Source: Dinoroseobacter shibae DFL 12 = DSM 16493 (GTDB taxonomy: Bacteria; Pseudomonadota; Alphaproteobacteria; Rhodobacterales; Rhodobacteraceae). From it: a stretch of 64,000 nucleotides of DNA. The position numbers were made by a program, and so were the translations under genes. Below the pieces are notes generated by a model. That model ran no database searches. It was not told the origin of the DNA and saw only the letters and a list, made by a program, of their open reading frames with translations. Each line of letters begins with the position of its first letter. The stretch's first letter is position 1. The DNA is taken from contig NC_009952.1 in the NCBI RefSeq assembly GCF_000018145.1, positions 744,001 to 808,000 of the forward strand, read 5' to 3'. This document shows, in pieces, positions 9,664 to 18,956 of this stretch.

Positions 9664-10239
9664 ATGACAGGTCAGCACGGCTTTGAAATCGAGTGGTCGG
9701 AACTGCCCAAACCCGTCGATGACGGGGCGGCGGCGCATCTGCCGGGCATGGTCTTGCCTGCCGTGGCGCTCCCCTCGACGGGCGGCGGCACGGTGGCGCT
9801 GGACCGGCTGACGGGCACCGCGGTGCTCTATGTCTATCCCATGACCGGCACTCCCGGCGTCGCCCTGCCCGAAGGGTGGAACGACATCCCCGGCGCCCGG
9901 GGCTGCACCCCGCAATCCTGCGCCTTTCGCGACCATTTCGCGGATCTCCAGGCCGCTGGCGCAGCCCATGTCTTCGGGATCTGCACCCAGTCGCCCGTGG
10001 ATCAGGCGGCGGCTGCGGCGCGGCTGCACCTGCCGTTCCCGCTGCTGTCGGATGCCGCCGGTGCCCTGACCCGCGCCCTGCGCCTGCCCACGTTCGAGGC
10101 CGATGGGATCACCTGCCTCAAGCGGCTGACCCTGATCGCACGCGACGGGTGGATCGCCACGTGTTTCTACCCGGTCTTTCCGCCGGACCGGAACGCGGCG
10201 GAGGTCGAAAGCTGGCTCAAGGCCGCGCCAAACCGCTGA
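9664..10239 (+). CDS. Peroxiredoxin, BCP/PrxQ-like
   Basis: This 191-residue thiol peroxidase has a thioredoxin-like fold. The peroxidatic region is [13 protein letters not shown]: the first Cys matches the peroxidatic Cys of the BCP/PrxQ group and the second, five residues later, fits the resolving Cys of that group. The start was chosen at ATG 9664 because GGAGGGAAGGGAA lies just upstream. An upstream in-frame ATG at 9589 would translate through the palindromic repeat and is unlikely. Predicted role: reduction of hydrogen or organic peroxides in the cytoplasm. Confidence 0.8.
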   Translation: MTGQHGFEIEWSELPKPVDDGAAAHLPGMVLPAVALPSTGGGTVALDRLTGTAVLYVYPMTGTPGVALPEGWNDIPGARGCTPQSCAFRDHFADLQAAGAAHVFGICTQSPVDQAAAAARLHLPFPLLSDAAGALTRALRLPTFEADGITCLKRLTLIARDGWIATCFYPVFPPDRNAAEVESWLKAAPNR

Positions 10240-10336
10240 CCACGGGCGGAAAAATCTCTTTGCAGTTGCGTGGTTTTGCCGCACTCTGCCCCGGATTGCG
10301 CCGACCGGATGGCGGCGCGCGACACGGGGGATAAAC

Positions 10337-11023
10337 ATGTTCAAACGCACCTTGGCCGAATTCATCGGCACCTACTGGTTGGTTTTCGGCGGCTGCGGTG
10401 CCGCGTTGCTTGCGGCCGGCGTCCCCGAGGTGGGCATCGGTTGGGTCGGGGTCAGCCTCGCCTTCGGGCTGTCTGTCCTGACCATGGCCTATGCAGTGGG
10501 CGGCATTTCCGGCGGCCATTTCAACCCGGCCGTGACCCTGGGGCTGACCATCGCGGGTCGGTTCGAGGCCAAGGACATCCCGCCCTACTGGATCGCGCAG
10601 CTTCTGGGCGGGGCGGCGGCGGCGGGAACGCTGTTCGTCATCATGTCGGGCCAGGCGGAGTTTGCCAGCGTCGGCAGCTTTGCCTCCAATGGCTACGGCG
10701 TGGCCTCTCCGGGCGGGTTCGGCATGATGTCGGGCATGATCGCCGAGGTGGTGCTGACGGCGGTCTTCGTCATCGTGATCCTCGGGGCGACCTCGCATAT
10801 GGTGCCCGAAGGCTTCGCGCCCATCGCCATCGGGCTGTGCCTGACGCTGATCCACCTGATTTCGATCCCGATCACCAACACCTCGGTGAACCCGGCACGC
10901 TCCACCGCCATGGCGATCTATGCGGACGGCCCGGCCCTGGGCCAGCTCTGGCTCTTCTGGGCCGCACCCCTCGCGGGCGCGGTGATCGGGGCGCTGATCT
11001 GGGCGGCGCTCGACGAGGACTGA
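10337..11023 (+). CDS. aqpZ: Aquaporin Z
   Basis: The 228-residue major intrinsic protein has six predicted membrane helices and the two half-helix NPA motifs, HFNPAVTLG (about residue 62) and [10 protein letters not shown] (about 184). The Arg after the second NPA and the small, histidine-containing selectivity positions fit a water-selective AqpZ rather than a glycerol facilitator. It has its own leader (10240-10336) and is probably monocistronic. Confidence 0.93.
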   Translation: MFKRTLAEFIGTYWLVFGGCGAALLAAGVPEVGIGWVGVSLAFGLSVLTMAYAVGGISGGHFNPAVTLGLTIAGRFEAKDIPPYWIAQLLGGAAAAGTLFVIMSGQAEFASVGSFASNGYGVASPGGFGMMSGMIAEVVLTAVFVIVILGATSHMVPEGFAPIAIGLCLTLIHLISIPITNTSVNPARSTAMAIYADGPALGQLWLFWAAPLAGAVIGALIWAALDED

Positions 11024-11115
11024 GCGAAGACGGAAAGGCGCCGCTCGGGCCGCTGGCGATTGACCCTGCCCGTGGGCAGGCTAAACCGGGCGGGCACCCA
11101 GACAGGAGCCCGCCC

Positions 11116-12402
11116 GTGGTCCGTTCCCCGCCGCCCTTCGCCCGCTTCGAATGGCTGATCGCCTGGCGCTACCTGCGCGCGCGCCGCTCCGAAGGGGGCG
11201 TCAGCGTGATGACCTGGATCAGCCTGGTGGGCATCACGCTCGCGGTCTTCGCCCTGATCGCGACGCTTGCCGTGCGCAGCGGGTTCCGGGCGGAGTTCGT
11301 CGACACGATCCTCGGCGCCAACGCCCATGTCACGGTTTACGGCGCGATCTATGACGCCGAGACCGGGGCGACCTCCCGTCTGCTGACCGAGTACGCGGCG
11401 CGGACCGAGGCGCTGGCGGCAGTGCCCGGCGTGACCCGGGCCGCGCCGCTGATCCGGGGGCAGGTCATCACCACCCACGAGGGCCGCACCTCCGGGGTGG
11501 AGGTGTTCGGGCTGTCCGAGGGCGACCTGCGTTCCCTGCCCGGGATCGCGGCGGATGAGACCGCGCGGGGCGACCTCGACCGGTTCTCCGACGGGATCGC
11601 CATCGGCTCCGGCGTGGCGCGGGAGCTGGGCGCGGGAGTAGGCGACATGATCCGCCTGATCTCGCCCGACGGGGTGAAGACACCCTTCGGCACCAGCCCG
11701 CGGGTCAAGGCCTATGAGGTGGTCTACGTGTTTTCGCTCGGCCGGTTCGACATCGACCGGACCCGGGTCTACATGCCCTTCGCCGAAGCTCAGGCGTTTT
11801 TCAACCGCGAGGGCGGGGCGGACGAGATCGAGGTGATGGTGGCCGATCCCGAAAACCTCGACCGCTATACGCTGGGGCTGATGCAGGCGGCGGGGCAGGG
11901 GGCGCTCCTGTGGACCTGGCAGGACGCGTCGGGCGGGTTCCTGCGGGCGCTGGAAATCGAGGACAACGTGATGTTCATCATCATGTCGATCCTCGTGCTG
12001 ATCGCGGCAATGAACATCATTTCGGGCCTCGTGATGCTGGTGAAGAACAAGGGCCGCGATATCGGGATCCTGCGCACCATGGGGCTGAGCGAGGGCGCGG
12101 TGCTGCGGGTGTTTTTCCTGTGTGGCGCGGCCACGGGGGTGATCGGAACCGCGCTTGGCGTGGTGCTCGGCTGCCTCTTCGCGATCTATATCGACCAGGT
12201 TTTTTCCTTTGTGAACTGGGCCTTGGGGGGTGGTGTCTGGGATCCGAGCATCCGGGGGATCTACAATGTGCCGGCCAAGCTGGAGTTTGGGGATGTCGCC
12301 TCGGCGGTGGCGCTGTCGCTGGGGCTGTCGTTCGTGGTGACGCTCTTTCCGGCGCGGCGGGCGGCGCGGATGAACCCGGTGGAGGCGCTGCGCTATGAGT
12401 GA
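11116..12402 (+). CDS. lolC: Lipoprotein-releasing ABC transporter permease LolC/LolE
   Basis: This 428-residue inner-membrane permease transfers outer-membrane lipoproteins to LolA. An N-terminal helix ([28 protein letters not shown]) precedes a large periplasmic domain (about residues 60-270). Three C-terminal helices carry the FtsX-type signature [24 protein letters not shown] chose GTG 11116, which is preceded by ACAGGAG at proper distance. The frame is open much further upstream, but that part is antisense/shadow of the aquaporin gene. Stop overlaps the lolD start. Confidence 0.92.
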   Translation: MVRSPPPFARFEWLIAWRYLRARRSEGGVSVMTWISLVGITLAVFALIATLAVRSGFRAEFVDTILGANAHVTVYGAIYDAETGATSRLLTEYAARTEALAAVPGVTRAAPLIRGQVITTHEGRTSGVEVFGLSEGDLRSLPGIAADETARGDLDRFSDGIAIGSGVARELGAGVGDMIRLISPDGVKTPFGTSPRVKAYEVVYVFSLGRFDIDRTRVYMPFAEAQAFFNREGGADEIEVMVADPENLDRYTLGLMQAAGQGALLWTWQDASGGFLRALEIEDNVMFIIMSILVLIAAMNIISGLVMLVKNKGRDIGILRTMGLSEGAVLRVFFLCGAATGVIGTALGVVLGCLFAIYIDQVFSFVNWALGGGVWDPSIRGIYNVPAKLEFGDVASAVALSLGLSFVVTLFPARRAARMNPVEALRYE

Positions 12403-13078
12403 GCCGGTGCTGGTCCTCGACGGGATCACCAAGACCTACAACGCAGGCACGCCGGGGGAGATCGCAGTGCTGCGCGGCGCGTCCCTGAGCGTGGCGCCGG
12501 GGGAGGTCGTGGCGCTCGTTGCGCCCTCGGGGTCGGGCAAGTCGACGCTCTTGCATATCGCGGGGCTGCTGGATGTGCCGGATGCGGGGACGGTGACGCT
12601 GGCGGGTACGGCGGTCGCGGGTTTGCCGGACCGGACGCGCACCGCGCTGCGCCGTCGCGAGGTGGGATTTATCTATCAATTTCATCATCTTCTGCCGGAA
12701 TTCGATGCCGCCGAGAACGTGATCCTGCCGCAGCTTGCAGACGGGGTGCCGGAGGCCGACGCACGGGCACGGGCCGAGGGATTGCTGGCCTCCGTGGGCC
12801 TTGGCGCGCGGCTGACGCACCGTCCCGCGGCGCTGTCGGGGGGGGAGCAGCAGCGGGTCGCGTTCTGCCGCGCGCTGGCCAATGCACCCAAGGTTCTGCT
12901 GGCCGACGAGCCGACGGGGAACCTCGATCCCGCGACCTCGGACACGGTGTTCGACGCGATGATGGCGCAGGTGCGGGAGACCGGGCTGAGTGCGGTGATC
13001 GCGACCCACAACATGGCGCTGGCGGGCCGGATGGACCGGGTGGTGCGGATGGAAAACGGGGTCCTGTCGGAGGGCTAG
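12395..13078 (+). CDS. lolD: Lipoprotein-releasing ABC transporter ATPase LolD
   Basis: The 227-residue ABC ATPase is partner of LolC. Walker A is [12 protein letters not shown] (about residues 47-58), the Q-loop region is [11 protein letters not shown], the signature is LSGGEQQRV, and Walker B is [18 protein letters not shown] carries the switch His. FHHLLPEF is characteristic of the LolD/MacB branch. The start overlaps the lolC stop by 8 bases, so the two are translationally coupled. The overlap and pairing make lipoprotein release the best call. Confidence 0.94.
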   Translation: MSEPVLVLDGITKTYNAGTPGEIAVLRGASLSVAPGEVVALVAPSGSGKSTLLHIAGLLDVPDAGTVTLAGTAVAGLPDRTRTALRRREVGFIYQFHHLLPEFDAAENVILPQLADGVPEADARARAEGLLASVGLGARLTHRPAALSGGEQQRVAFCRALANAPKVLLADEPTGNLDPATSDTVFDAMMAQVRETGLSAVIATHNMALAGRMDRVVRMENGVLSEG

Positions 13079-13378
13079 AGGGGCGCCCGACAGGGGTCGG
13101 ATCGGCGTCGGCCTTACGTCGGCTATGTGTCGGGCAAGTGTCGGGCACCTTCGCACGGTAGGTTAGGGATTGGTTTATCTTTGAGGGTGGGGCCTGGGGA
13201 GGCCGCTTCGGGGCGCGCCGGGGTGGACCCACGGCCTACGGGCGGTGCGGGCGGTGTGCTCCGCGCGCCGCTTGGTGCGGGGGTTCCTGCGCAGGTGCAG
13301 GCCGGGGTTTCACCCCGGCATCGGGGCGTGCACCGCAGGCGTGCGCAGGTCGGTTGCACGATGCAATGCACCGTGCGG

Positions 13379-13449
13379 GAGGGGCCGACATTGCTCCGGT
13401 GGCGCCAAGCGCCCCAGCGCGGGACAAGGCCGCAGGCCGCCGCGTGATC
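13379..13449. repeat. 71-bp imperfect direct repeat, copy 1
   Basis: Starts GAGGGGCCGACATT and ends with CAAGGCCGCAGGCCGCCGCG. Both ends recur 129 bases further on with the same internal spacing, while the middle has diverged. The equal length of the copies shows an old tandem duplication. Confidence 0.6.
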
Positions 13450-13507
13450 CAAGCGTGCGCCTTTGGCGCGCGCGTAGCCCGGCAGGGTATTGCGCAGCAA
13501 TGCCCGA

Positions 13508-13578
13508 GAGGGGCCGACATTCCCTCATTTCAGCTTATCCCCTAGCGCGGAATCAAGGCCGGAGGCCGCCGCGCGATC
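13508..13578. repeat. 71-bp imperfect direct repeat, copy 2
   Basis: Begins with the same 14 bases GAGGGGCCGACATT as copy 1 and ends CAAGGCCGGAGGCCGCCGCG. The middle is much more A+T-rich than in copy 1. Period is exactly 129 bases at both ends. Confidence 0.6.
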
Positions 13579-13854
13579 GCCGACCCGCCCCCCGGGGCGG
13601 CGATTGGTTGGGGTTGGTGCTGAGATCGGAGCGGGGCGTGTGCTTGGCTGCCATAAAGCGCGCCGCTCGACCGCTGATCGCCACCCCGCGGGTCGGCGAG
13701 CGCGCGGCTTGGCGTTTGGCGGAGAGGACGCTTGTGGAACGGCTGGTGAAGGGCTGCGGCCGATCCGAGGGCGGTTAGCGCGCAGCGCGTCCGCCCGTGG
13801 GGGCGGATCGGACGCGGCCCGGTCTGGCGACCGAGCAGATTTGCAATTCAATCG

Positions 13855-14379
13855 TCAGTTCCAGGAAACTACTCTCATCCCAGCCTCCTGCCCATTCCCT
13901 TCGAGATAGGCAAAGTTTTTTGTGTATAAATAGTCTTCTGACAACTGTACCTGCCAATTGTGTGTACGGCCATAAAATGATCTGCTCACTATCCGTATAT
14001 CACTACCATATGAACACTTTAGACCGTTTAGAGACATTCCTGTTCCGAGGTTTGAGCTTGGATCAGTGAGGATTTCTAAGTCTCTGCTATTGAATGCCTT
14101 TCTAGAGGCGAGTTCTTGCCTGAGAAATCTGGATGTTCCGGGAGACAGACCGATCCGTTTCTGGTTCCTCAAATACTCGCAGAGTGTTGCATCAAAAGCG
14201 GAAGCTTCTTTGAAGGTTGGTAATCGGCGCAACTCATCAATCTGTTCTTGGGAGGTGTCCTCGATCAGGGTGCTATAGCTAGTGTAAAGTATTGGGTCGC
14301 AAGCTGTTAAGACGAATAAAGCGGCCGCGCACGCGACCGTGTTTTGCGGATATCTCAGTTTCTTTATCAAATCAAACAT
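13855..14379 (-). CDS. Orphan lipoprotein of unknown function, AT-rich
   Basis: This 174-residue protein has a lipoprotein signal (ACAAALFVLTAC, Cys at about residue 28). The mature part is polar with no family I recognise, with pieces such as DEYLYTKNF-like aromatic stretches and two further Cys (LCEYL, LKCSY). Base composition and codon use differ strongly from the neighbours: it is clearly A+T-richer, with codons ending in A or T. This suggests horizontal acquisition. Its ATG overlaps the parE stop by 8 bases, so it may be expressed by read-through from parE. Expected location is the outer or inner membrane, facing the periplasm. Confidence 0.65.
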   Translation of the reverse strand: MFDLIKKLRYPQNTVACAAALFVLTACDPILYTSYSTLIEDTSQEQIDELRRLPTFKEASAFDATLCEYLRNQKRIGLSPGTSRFLRQELASRKAFNSRDLEILTDPSSNLGTGMSLNGLKCSYGSDIRIVSRSFYGRTHNWQVQLSEDYLYTKNFAYLEGNGQEAGMRVVSWN

Positions 14380-16336
14380 CCAACTCCTCCACGAACCGGG
14401 CGTTCTCCTGGATATACTCGAAGCGCTTCTCCGGTTTCTTCCCCATCAGCCGCTCGACCAGATCCCCCGTCTCACCCGGCTCGTCCTCGTCGATGGACAC
14501 CCGGATCAGCTTCCGGGTTTCGGGGTTCATGGTGGTGTCCTTGAGGTCCTTGGCGTCCATCTCCCCCAGGCCCTTGAAGCGGCTCACGTCGATCTTGCCT
14601 TTGCCGCCGAGGCCTTTTTCCAGCCAGGCGTCGCGTTCGGCCTCGTCGAGGCAATAGACCCGTTTCGCGCCTTGGGTCAGGCGGAAGAGGGGCGGGCAGG
14701 CCAGATAGAGGTGGCCTGCGTCGATCATCGGGCGCATCTGGGTGAAGAAGAAGGTCATCAGCAGGGACGCGATATGGGCGCCGTCCACGTCGGCGTCGGT
14801 CATGATGATGATCTTGTCGTAGCGCAGATCCTCGATGTTGAATTTGCTGCCGAGCCCGACGCCGAGGGCCTGGGTCAGATCGCTGATCTCCTGGTTGGAG
14901 CCGAGTTTCGAGGACGCGGCACCGAGGACGTTGAGGATCTTGCCGCGCAGGGGTAGGAGGGCTTGGGTCTTGCGGTCGCGGGCCATCTTGGCGGAGCCGC
15001 CCGCGCTGTCGCCCTCGACGATGAACAGTTCCGTACCCGCGCGGTTGGTGGCGGAGCAGTCCACCAGCTTGCCGGGCAGGCGCAGGCGCTTGGTGGCTGA
15101 TTTGCGGGCGGTTTCCTTTTCCTGGCGGCGGCGGAGGCGTTCCTCGGCGCGCAGGACGAGGAAGTCGAGGATGGCGCCGGCGGATTTGGTGTCGGCGGCG
15201 AGCCAGTTGTCGAAGTGGTCGCGCACGGCGTTCTCGACCATGCGCTGGGCCTCGACGGTGGCGAGGCGGTCCTTGGTCTGGCCGACGAATTCCGGCTCCC
15301 GGATGAAGCAGGACACGAGCGCGCCCGCGCCGGTGATCAGGTCCTCGCGGGTGATGGTGCTGGCCTTGCGGTTCGAGACAAGCTCGCCGTAAGCCTTGAT
15401 GCCCTTGAGGATGGCGGCCCAGAAGCCCGCCTCGTGGGTGCCGCCCTCCGGCGTGGGGACGGTGTTGCAGTAGGACTGGATGAAGCCGTCGCGGGCCGGG
15501 GTCCAGTTGATGGCCCATTCGACCTTGCCGGGGCGGCCGAATTTCTCGAACGACACGGTGCCGGAGAACGGCGCGTCGGCATAGGTGGCGGCCTGGCCGA
15601 GTGTTTCGTTGAGGTAGTCGCTGAGCCCGCCGGGGAAGTGGAAGGTGGCCTCCTCGGGCGTGTCGCCGTCGTCGATGGCGGTTTTCCAGCGGATCTCGAC
15701 CCCGGAGAAGAGGTAGGCCTTGGAGCGGGCCATCTTGAACAGGCGCGCTGGTTTGAGGGCGAGGGAGCCGAAGATCTCCGGGTCCGGGTGGAAGGTGACG
15801 GCGGTGCCGCGGCGGTTGGGGGCGGCGCCGATTTTCGCCAGTTTGCCCTGGGGGACGCCGCGGGAGAATTCCATGGCGTAAAGCTCGCGGTTGCGGGCGA
15901 CTTCCACGCGGAGGTGGTCGCTGAGCGCGTTGACCACCGAGGAGCCGACGCCGTGCAGGCCGCCCGAGGTCTCGTAGCTGTCGCCGGAGAACTTGCCGCC
16001 CGCGTTGAGGGTGCAGAAGATCACCTCCAGCGCGGATTTGTCGGGGGTTTTCGGGTGCGGGTCGGTGGGGATGCCGCGGCCGTTGTCGCGTACGGAGACA
16101 TGGCCGTTGGCGTGCAGCTCGACCTCGATCCAGGTGGCGTGGCCCGCGACCGCCTCGTCCATGGAGTTGTCGATGATCTCGGCCACCATGTGGTGGAGCG
16201 CGCGGTCGTCCTTGCCGCCGATATACATGCCGGGGCGGAGGCGGACATGTTCCATGTCTTCCAGCACCTGGATCGAGGAGGCGTCATAGGTGGCGGCGGT
16301 GTCGGCGCGCGCGCCCGAGAGAAGGTCGTTGGCCAT
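14372..16336 (-). CDS. parE: DNA topoisomerase IV subunit B
   Basis: This 654-residue GHKL ATPase subunit of topoisomerase IV decatenates daughter chromosomes together with ParC. The N-terminal signature is RLRPGMYIGG, and the ATP-binding residues lie in DNSMDEAVAG and DNGRGIPTDPHP. The TOPRIM domain has EGDSAGGSAKMARDRKTQALLPLRGKILNV and TDADVDGAHIASLLM. The sequence TNRAGTELFIVEGDSAGG and its length support ParE over GyrB. I chose MANDLLSG at 16336. An alternative ATG 12 bases upstream (16348) is possible. The long upstream open frame is non-coding. Confidence 0.95.
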   Translation of the reverse strand: MANDLLSGARADTAATYDASSIQVLEDMEHVRLRPGMYIGGKDDRALHHMVAEIIDNSMDEAVAGHATWIEVELHANGHVSVRDNGRGIPTDPHPKTPDKSALEVIFCTLNAGGKFSGDSYETSGGLHGVGSSVVNALSDHLRVEVARNRELYAMEFSRGVPQGKLAKIGAAPNRRGTAVTFHPDPEIFGSLALKPARLFKMARSKAYLFSGVEIRWKTAIDDGDTPEEATFHFPGGLSDYLNETLGQAATYADAPFSGTVSFEKFGRPGKVEWAINWTPARDGFIQSYCNTVPTPEGGTHEAGFWAAILKGIKAYGELVSNRKASTITREDLITGAGALVSCFIREPEFVGQTKDRLATVEAQRMVENAVRDHFDNWLAADTKSAGAILDFLVLRAEERLRRRQEKETARKSATKRLRLPGKLVDCSATNRAGTELFIVEGDSAGGSAKMARDRKTQALLPLRGKILNVLGAASSKLGSNQEISDLTQALGVGLGSKFNIEDLRYDKIIIMTDADVDGAHIASLLMTFFFTQMRPMIDAGHLYLACPPLFRLTQGAKRVYCLDEAERDAWLEKGLGGKGKIDVSRFKGLGEMDAKDLKDTTMNPETRKLIRVSIDEDEPGETGDLVERLMGKKPEKRFEYIQENARFVEELDV

Positions 16337-16925
16337 GGGACTGCTCATTCTTGGTGTTTGCGCCAGTATGGCAGGGCGGGGGGGAGGTGGGAAGTGGCCG
16401 CGAGGGGCGAAGGGGGGCGGGGATGTCGCCGCCCGGGCGGGCAGGCGCACGACCTTGGGGGCTGAGGCCGGTGCGTCGGGTGAGCGCGGGGGCATCATTC
16501 GTCGCGGGGGCGATGATCGCCGCCCGGAGCGAGAGCGGTGAGTCCGCCGGTCGTGACGCGGTGCGCGACCAGGGGCGGTCTGCGGTTTGCGCGCCGGGTG
16601 TGGCGGTGGACGCCGAGTTCAGGTGCCGCTGGCGGGGCAATCGCGTGCGCGGGGTGGCGTGCCCGCCGCATGTGCGATTGGTCGCGACAAGTCCGTGCCG
16701 GCCACGTAAAGCCCGGGCCGGGCGGGGCGTGCAGGGCGCGGGGCGCAGGGCCGGAGGGGACGAAGCACGGCCTCCAGGCTGGTGCGAGGGCGGCGGTTCG
16801 CGCGGGCCGCTAACGCGCCCTGCGCTGGGAACGCGGTCGAGACTGCTGCTTATTTGTGCAACTTTCGACCGCCTGCGCGTGAAGACTGCCGATTTGGCGC
16901 GGTGTTAAGACAATCTTTACAAAGT
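16337..16925. other. Gene-free G+C-rich stretch before the VPLPA-CTERM gene
   Basis: About 590 bases between the divergent parE and VPLPA-CTERM genes. No frame shows a believable start, motif or family resemblance. The composition becomes less G+C-rich only at about 16840-16994, where the promoter of the VPLPA-CTERM gene is placed. I see no RNA gene. Confidence 0.5.
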
Positions 16926-16953
16926 TTGACTTCCGCGGGCGCAGATGTGATAG
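16926..16953 (+). promoter_or_regulatory. Putative sigma-70 promoter of the VPLPA-CTERM gene
   Basis: TTGACT (16926-16931) and TGATAG (16948-16953) are separated by 16 bases and lie about 40 bases before the start codon, in a locally A+T-rich patch. The -35 matches 5 of 6 consensus bases, the -10 is weaker. Confidence 0.4.
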
Positions 16954-16994
16954 TGAAATTTGGTATTTGGACTACAACGAGTGGAAGTGTGACG

Positions 16995-17789
16995 ATGACA
17001 TTCAAGACAGGACTACTGGCGACCGCAACGGCGCTGGCCCTCGGGGCGGCACCGGTCTGGGCGGTTTCGATTTCGGTGCAGGAATTCGACGCGACCAACT
17101 TTGGTTTCATCGAGGGGCTCGGCACGTTCACCGAAGAGGACTTCGAGAACCTCGGGCCGGGCGGTGGAGCGACCGTCGAGGGTCAGGTCGGCTTCCAGGG
17201 CTCGCCATTGTCCACCGCCGTGGGCAACTTCGAAACGGTCGGCGGCACAGGCGGTGGCGGGACCGTGACGGGAAGCGGCTTTCCGAATGACGGGACCGGG
17301 CTCGCCCTGCGCGACGGGACCGTGTTCGGACGTACCAACAAGATTCCCACGACCGGGACGTGGTTCCTCGACAGCAACGATACCCACGGGATCGAGTGGG
17401 ATGTGTCCCTCGGGGGAGCTTCCTTCGACGCGATCTTTTTCACCCTGACCGATGGTAGCGACCAGGGCGCATTCCTTCGGATCGACGCGGGTGGCGGCAA
17501 CACGTTCGAGCAACGCGTCGGTGGAAAACTGCCCGATGGGAATTCCAGCATCGTCGTGATCGAATTCAGTAGCGCAGTGACCGCTGCGGATATCGATTTC
17601 TTCAACTTCGAGTCGGATGGCGTGACCTTTCGCGAAGACGACGGTTTCTCGCTTGACGGTATGAGAGTGGGCATCGGTGGTCCGGGCTTCGGGGCGCCGC
17701 CCGCGCCGGTTCCGTTGCCGGCGTCTGGTCTGTTGCTGATCGGGGCGCTTGGAGCGGTGGCCTTGCGGGCACGCAAAGCCCGCGGCTGA
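16995..17789 (+). CDS. VPLPA-CTERM sorting domain protein (exported)
   Basis: The 264-residue protein has a signal peptide (TGLLATATALALGAAPVWA). A Gly/Asp/Phe-rich beta-sheet-like body follows, with repeated acidic turns. The C-terminus is a classic sorting tail: the VPLPA motif (about residue 236), a hydrophobic helix SGLLLIGALGAVALRA and a basic end RKARG. In roseobacters such tails are recognised by an exosortase-type system and the proteins are thought to be surface or matrix associated. The function of the body is unknown. No exosortase gene lies in this window. An intrinsic terminator follows. Confidence 0.8.
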   Translation: MTFKTGLLATATALALGAAPVWAVSISVQEFDATNFGFIEGLGTFTEEDFENLGPGGGATVEGQVGFQGSPLSTAVGNFETVGGTGGGGTVTGSGFPNDGTGLALRDGTVFGRTNKIPTTGTWFLDSNDTHGIEWDVSLGGASFDAIFFTLTDGSDQGAFLRIDAGGGNTFEQRVGGKLPDGNSSIVVIEFSSAVTAADIDFFNFESDGVTFREDDGFSLDGMRVGIGGPGFGAPPAPVPLPASGLLLIGALGAVALRARKARG

Positions 17790-17812
17790 GCTTCGGCCTT
17801 TTGAAAAATATA

Positions 17813-17843
17813 GAGCCGCTCACAGGGATGTGGGCGGCTTTTT
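17813..17843 (+). terminator. Rho-independent terminator after the VPLPA-CTERM gene
   Basis: Nine-base stem GCCGCTCAC / GTGGGCGGC (one G-U pair) with a six-base loop, followed by five T. It starts about 25 bases after the stop. Confidence 0.8.
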
Positions 17844-17969
17844 CATGTCTTGTGCCCCGTGGTCGGGGGACCTGCGCGCCTTGTCAGGGCGTGGCAGGAG
17901 TTCTTGACTCGTGTCAAAGTCGGCGCTGCGCGAACCTGCTAGGCCGTCGGGGAACCTCAAGGAGCGCCT

Positions 17970-18914
17970 ATGACCGACCAGACCCCGATCGCCGATCTTC
18001 CCAAGTCCGAGACCAAGTCCAACGGTCAGAGTGCCGCGGCGCCCGCGCGGAGCCCGTCGCCGAGCCCCGAGGCCGTGCGGCAGGCCTTCGAGACCGGGCG
18101 ATATCCCTATCGCCGGAAGATGGCGCGCCGGGCCTACGAGGCCGAGAAGGCGCAATTGCAGGCGGAGTTGCTGAAGGTGCAGCTCTGGGCGCAGGAGACC
18201 GGACAGAAATTCGTGATGCTGTTCGAGGGGCGCGATGCCGCCGGCAAGGGCGGCACGATCAAGCGGTTCACCGAGCACCTGAACCCGCGTGCGGCCCGGG
18301 TCGTGGCGCTGAACAAGCCCACGGACGAAGAGCGCGGCCAGTGGTATTACCAGCGCTATATCGAGCATCTGCCGACCGCGGGCGAAATGGTGTTCTATGA
18401 CCGGTCCTGGTACAACCGCGCCGGTGTGGAGCGGGTGATGGGGTTCTGCTCGCCCACGGAATACCTGGAATTCATGCGCCAGACCCCGGAATTCGAGCGC
18501 ATGCTCACCCGGTCGGGCATCCGGCTTTACAAGTACTGGTTCTCGGTCACCCAGGCCGAGCAGAAGCGCCGGTTCGACAGTCGCGCGACCGATCCGCTGA
18601 AGCGTTGGAAGCTGTCGCCGATCGACAAGGCGAGCCTGAGCAAGTGGGACGAGTACACCGAGGCCAAGGAGGCGATGTTCTTCTACACCAACACCGCCGA
18701 CGCGCCCTGGACCATCGTGAAGTCGAACGACAAGAAGCGCGCGCGGCTCAACTGCATGCGGCATTTCCTGTCGACGCTGGACTATCCGGACAAGGATTAC
18801 GACATCGTGACCCCGGCCGATCCGCTGATCGTGGGCGGGGCGGGGCATGTGGTGCATTCGGCCGAGCATATCCTCGGCGCCTCGCTGCATCCCGATACCC
18901 GCCGCAGCAGTTGA
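17970..18914 (+). CDS. ppk2: Polyphosphate kinase 2
   Basis: This 314-residue PPK2-family kinase uses polyphosphate to phosphorylate nucleotides (or the reverse). Walker A is FEGRDAAGKGGTIKRF (about residues 84-99), the lid is built on HLNPRAARVVALNKPT, and Walker B is FYDRSWYNRAGVERVMGF. The C-terminal part contains WKLSPIDKASLSKWDEYTEAK, typical of the class that works on nucleoside diphosphates or monophosphates. The N-terminal 45 residues are a low-complexity Ser/Ala/Pro leader. With ppk1 and ppx 13 kb away, both polyphosphate kinase types are present. Confidence 0.93.
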   Translation: MTDQTPIADLPKSETKSNGQSAAAPARSPSPSPEAVRQAFETGRYPYRRKMARRAYEAEKAQLQAELLKVQLWAQETGQKFVMLFEGRDAAGKGGTIKRFTEHLNPRAARVVALNKPTDEERGQWYYQRYIEHLPTAGEMVFYDRSWYNRAGVERVMGFCSPTEYLEFMRQTPEFERMLTRSGIRLYKYWFSVTQAEQKRRFDSRATDPLKRWKLSPIDKASLSKWDEYTEAKEAMFFYTNTADAPWTIVKSNDKKRARLNCMRHFLSTLDYPDKDYDIVTPADPLIVGGAGHVVHSAEHILGASLHPDTRRSS

Positions 18915-18956
18915 GCGGCGATTGAGGTTGCGGGGTGGAGCGACTATCTTCGCCCC

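Larger units (their letters stand above)
13079..13854. other. Gene-free G+C-rich stretch (776 bp) with an internal repeat
   Basis: No reading frame here has recognisable protein similarity, a plausible ribosome-binding site or family motifs. Overlapping open frames on both strands are typical of G+C-rich non-coding DNA. It contains a duplicated 71-bp block (13379-13449 and 13508-13578) and several short G+C-rich stems. Part may be the decayed remains of a gene, but I cannot name one. Confidence 0.6.

Noticed and set aside
10270-11115. N-terminal extension of the LolC frame
   Set aside because: It runs across the aquaporin gene in another frame. The real LolC start is GTG 11116 with AGGAG before it.
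16351-16908. Plus-strand open frame of 185 codons upstream of the VPLPA-CTERM gene
   Set aside because: Arg/Gly-rich, no ribosome-binding site or family; overlaps the parE start region.
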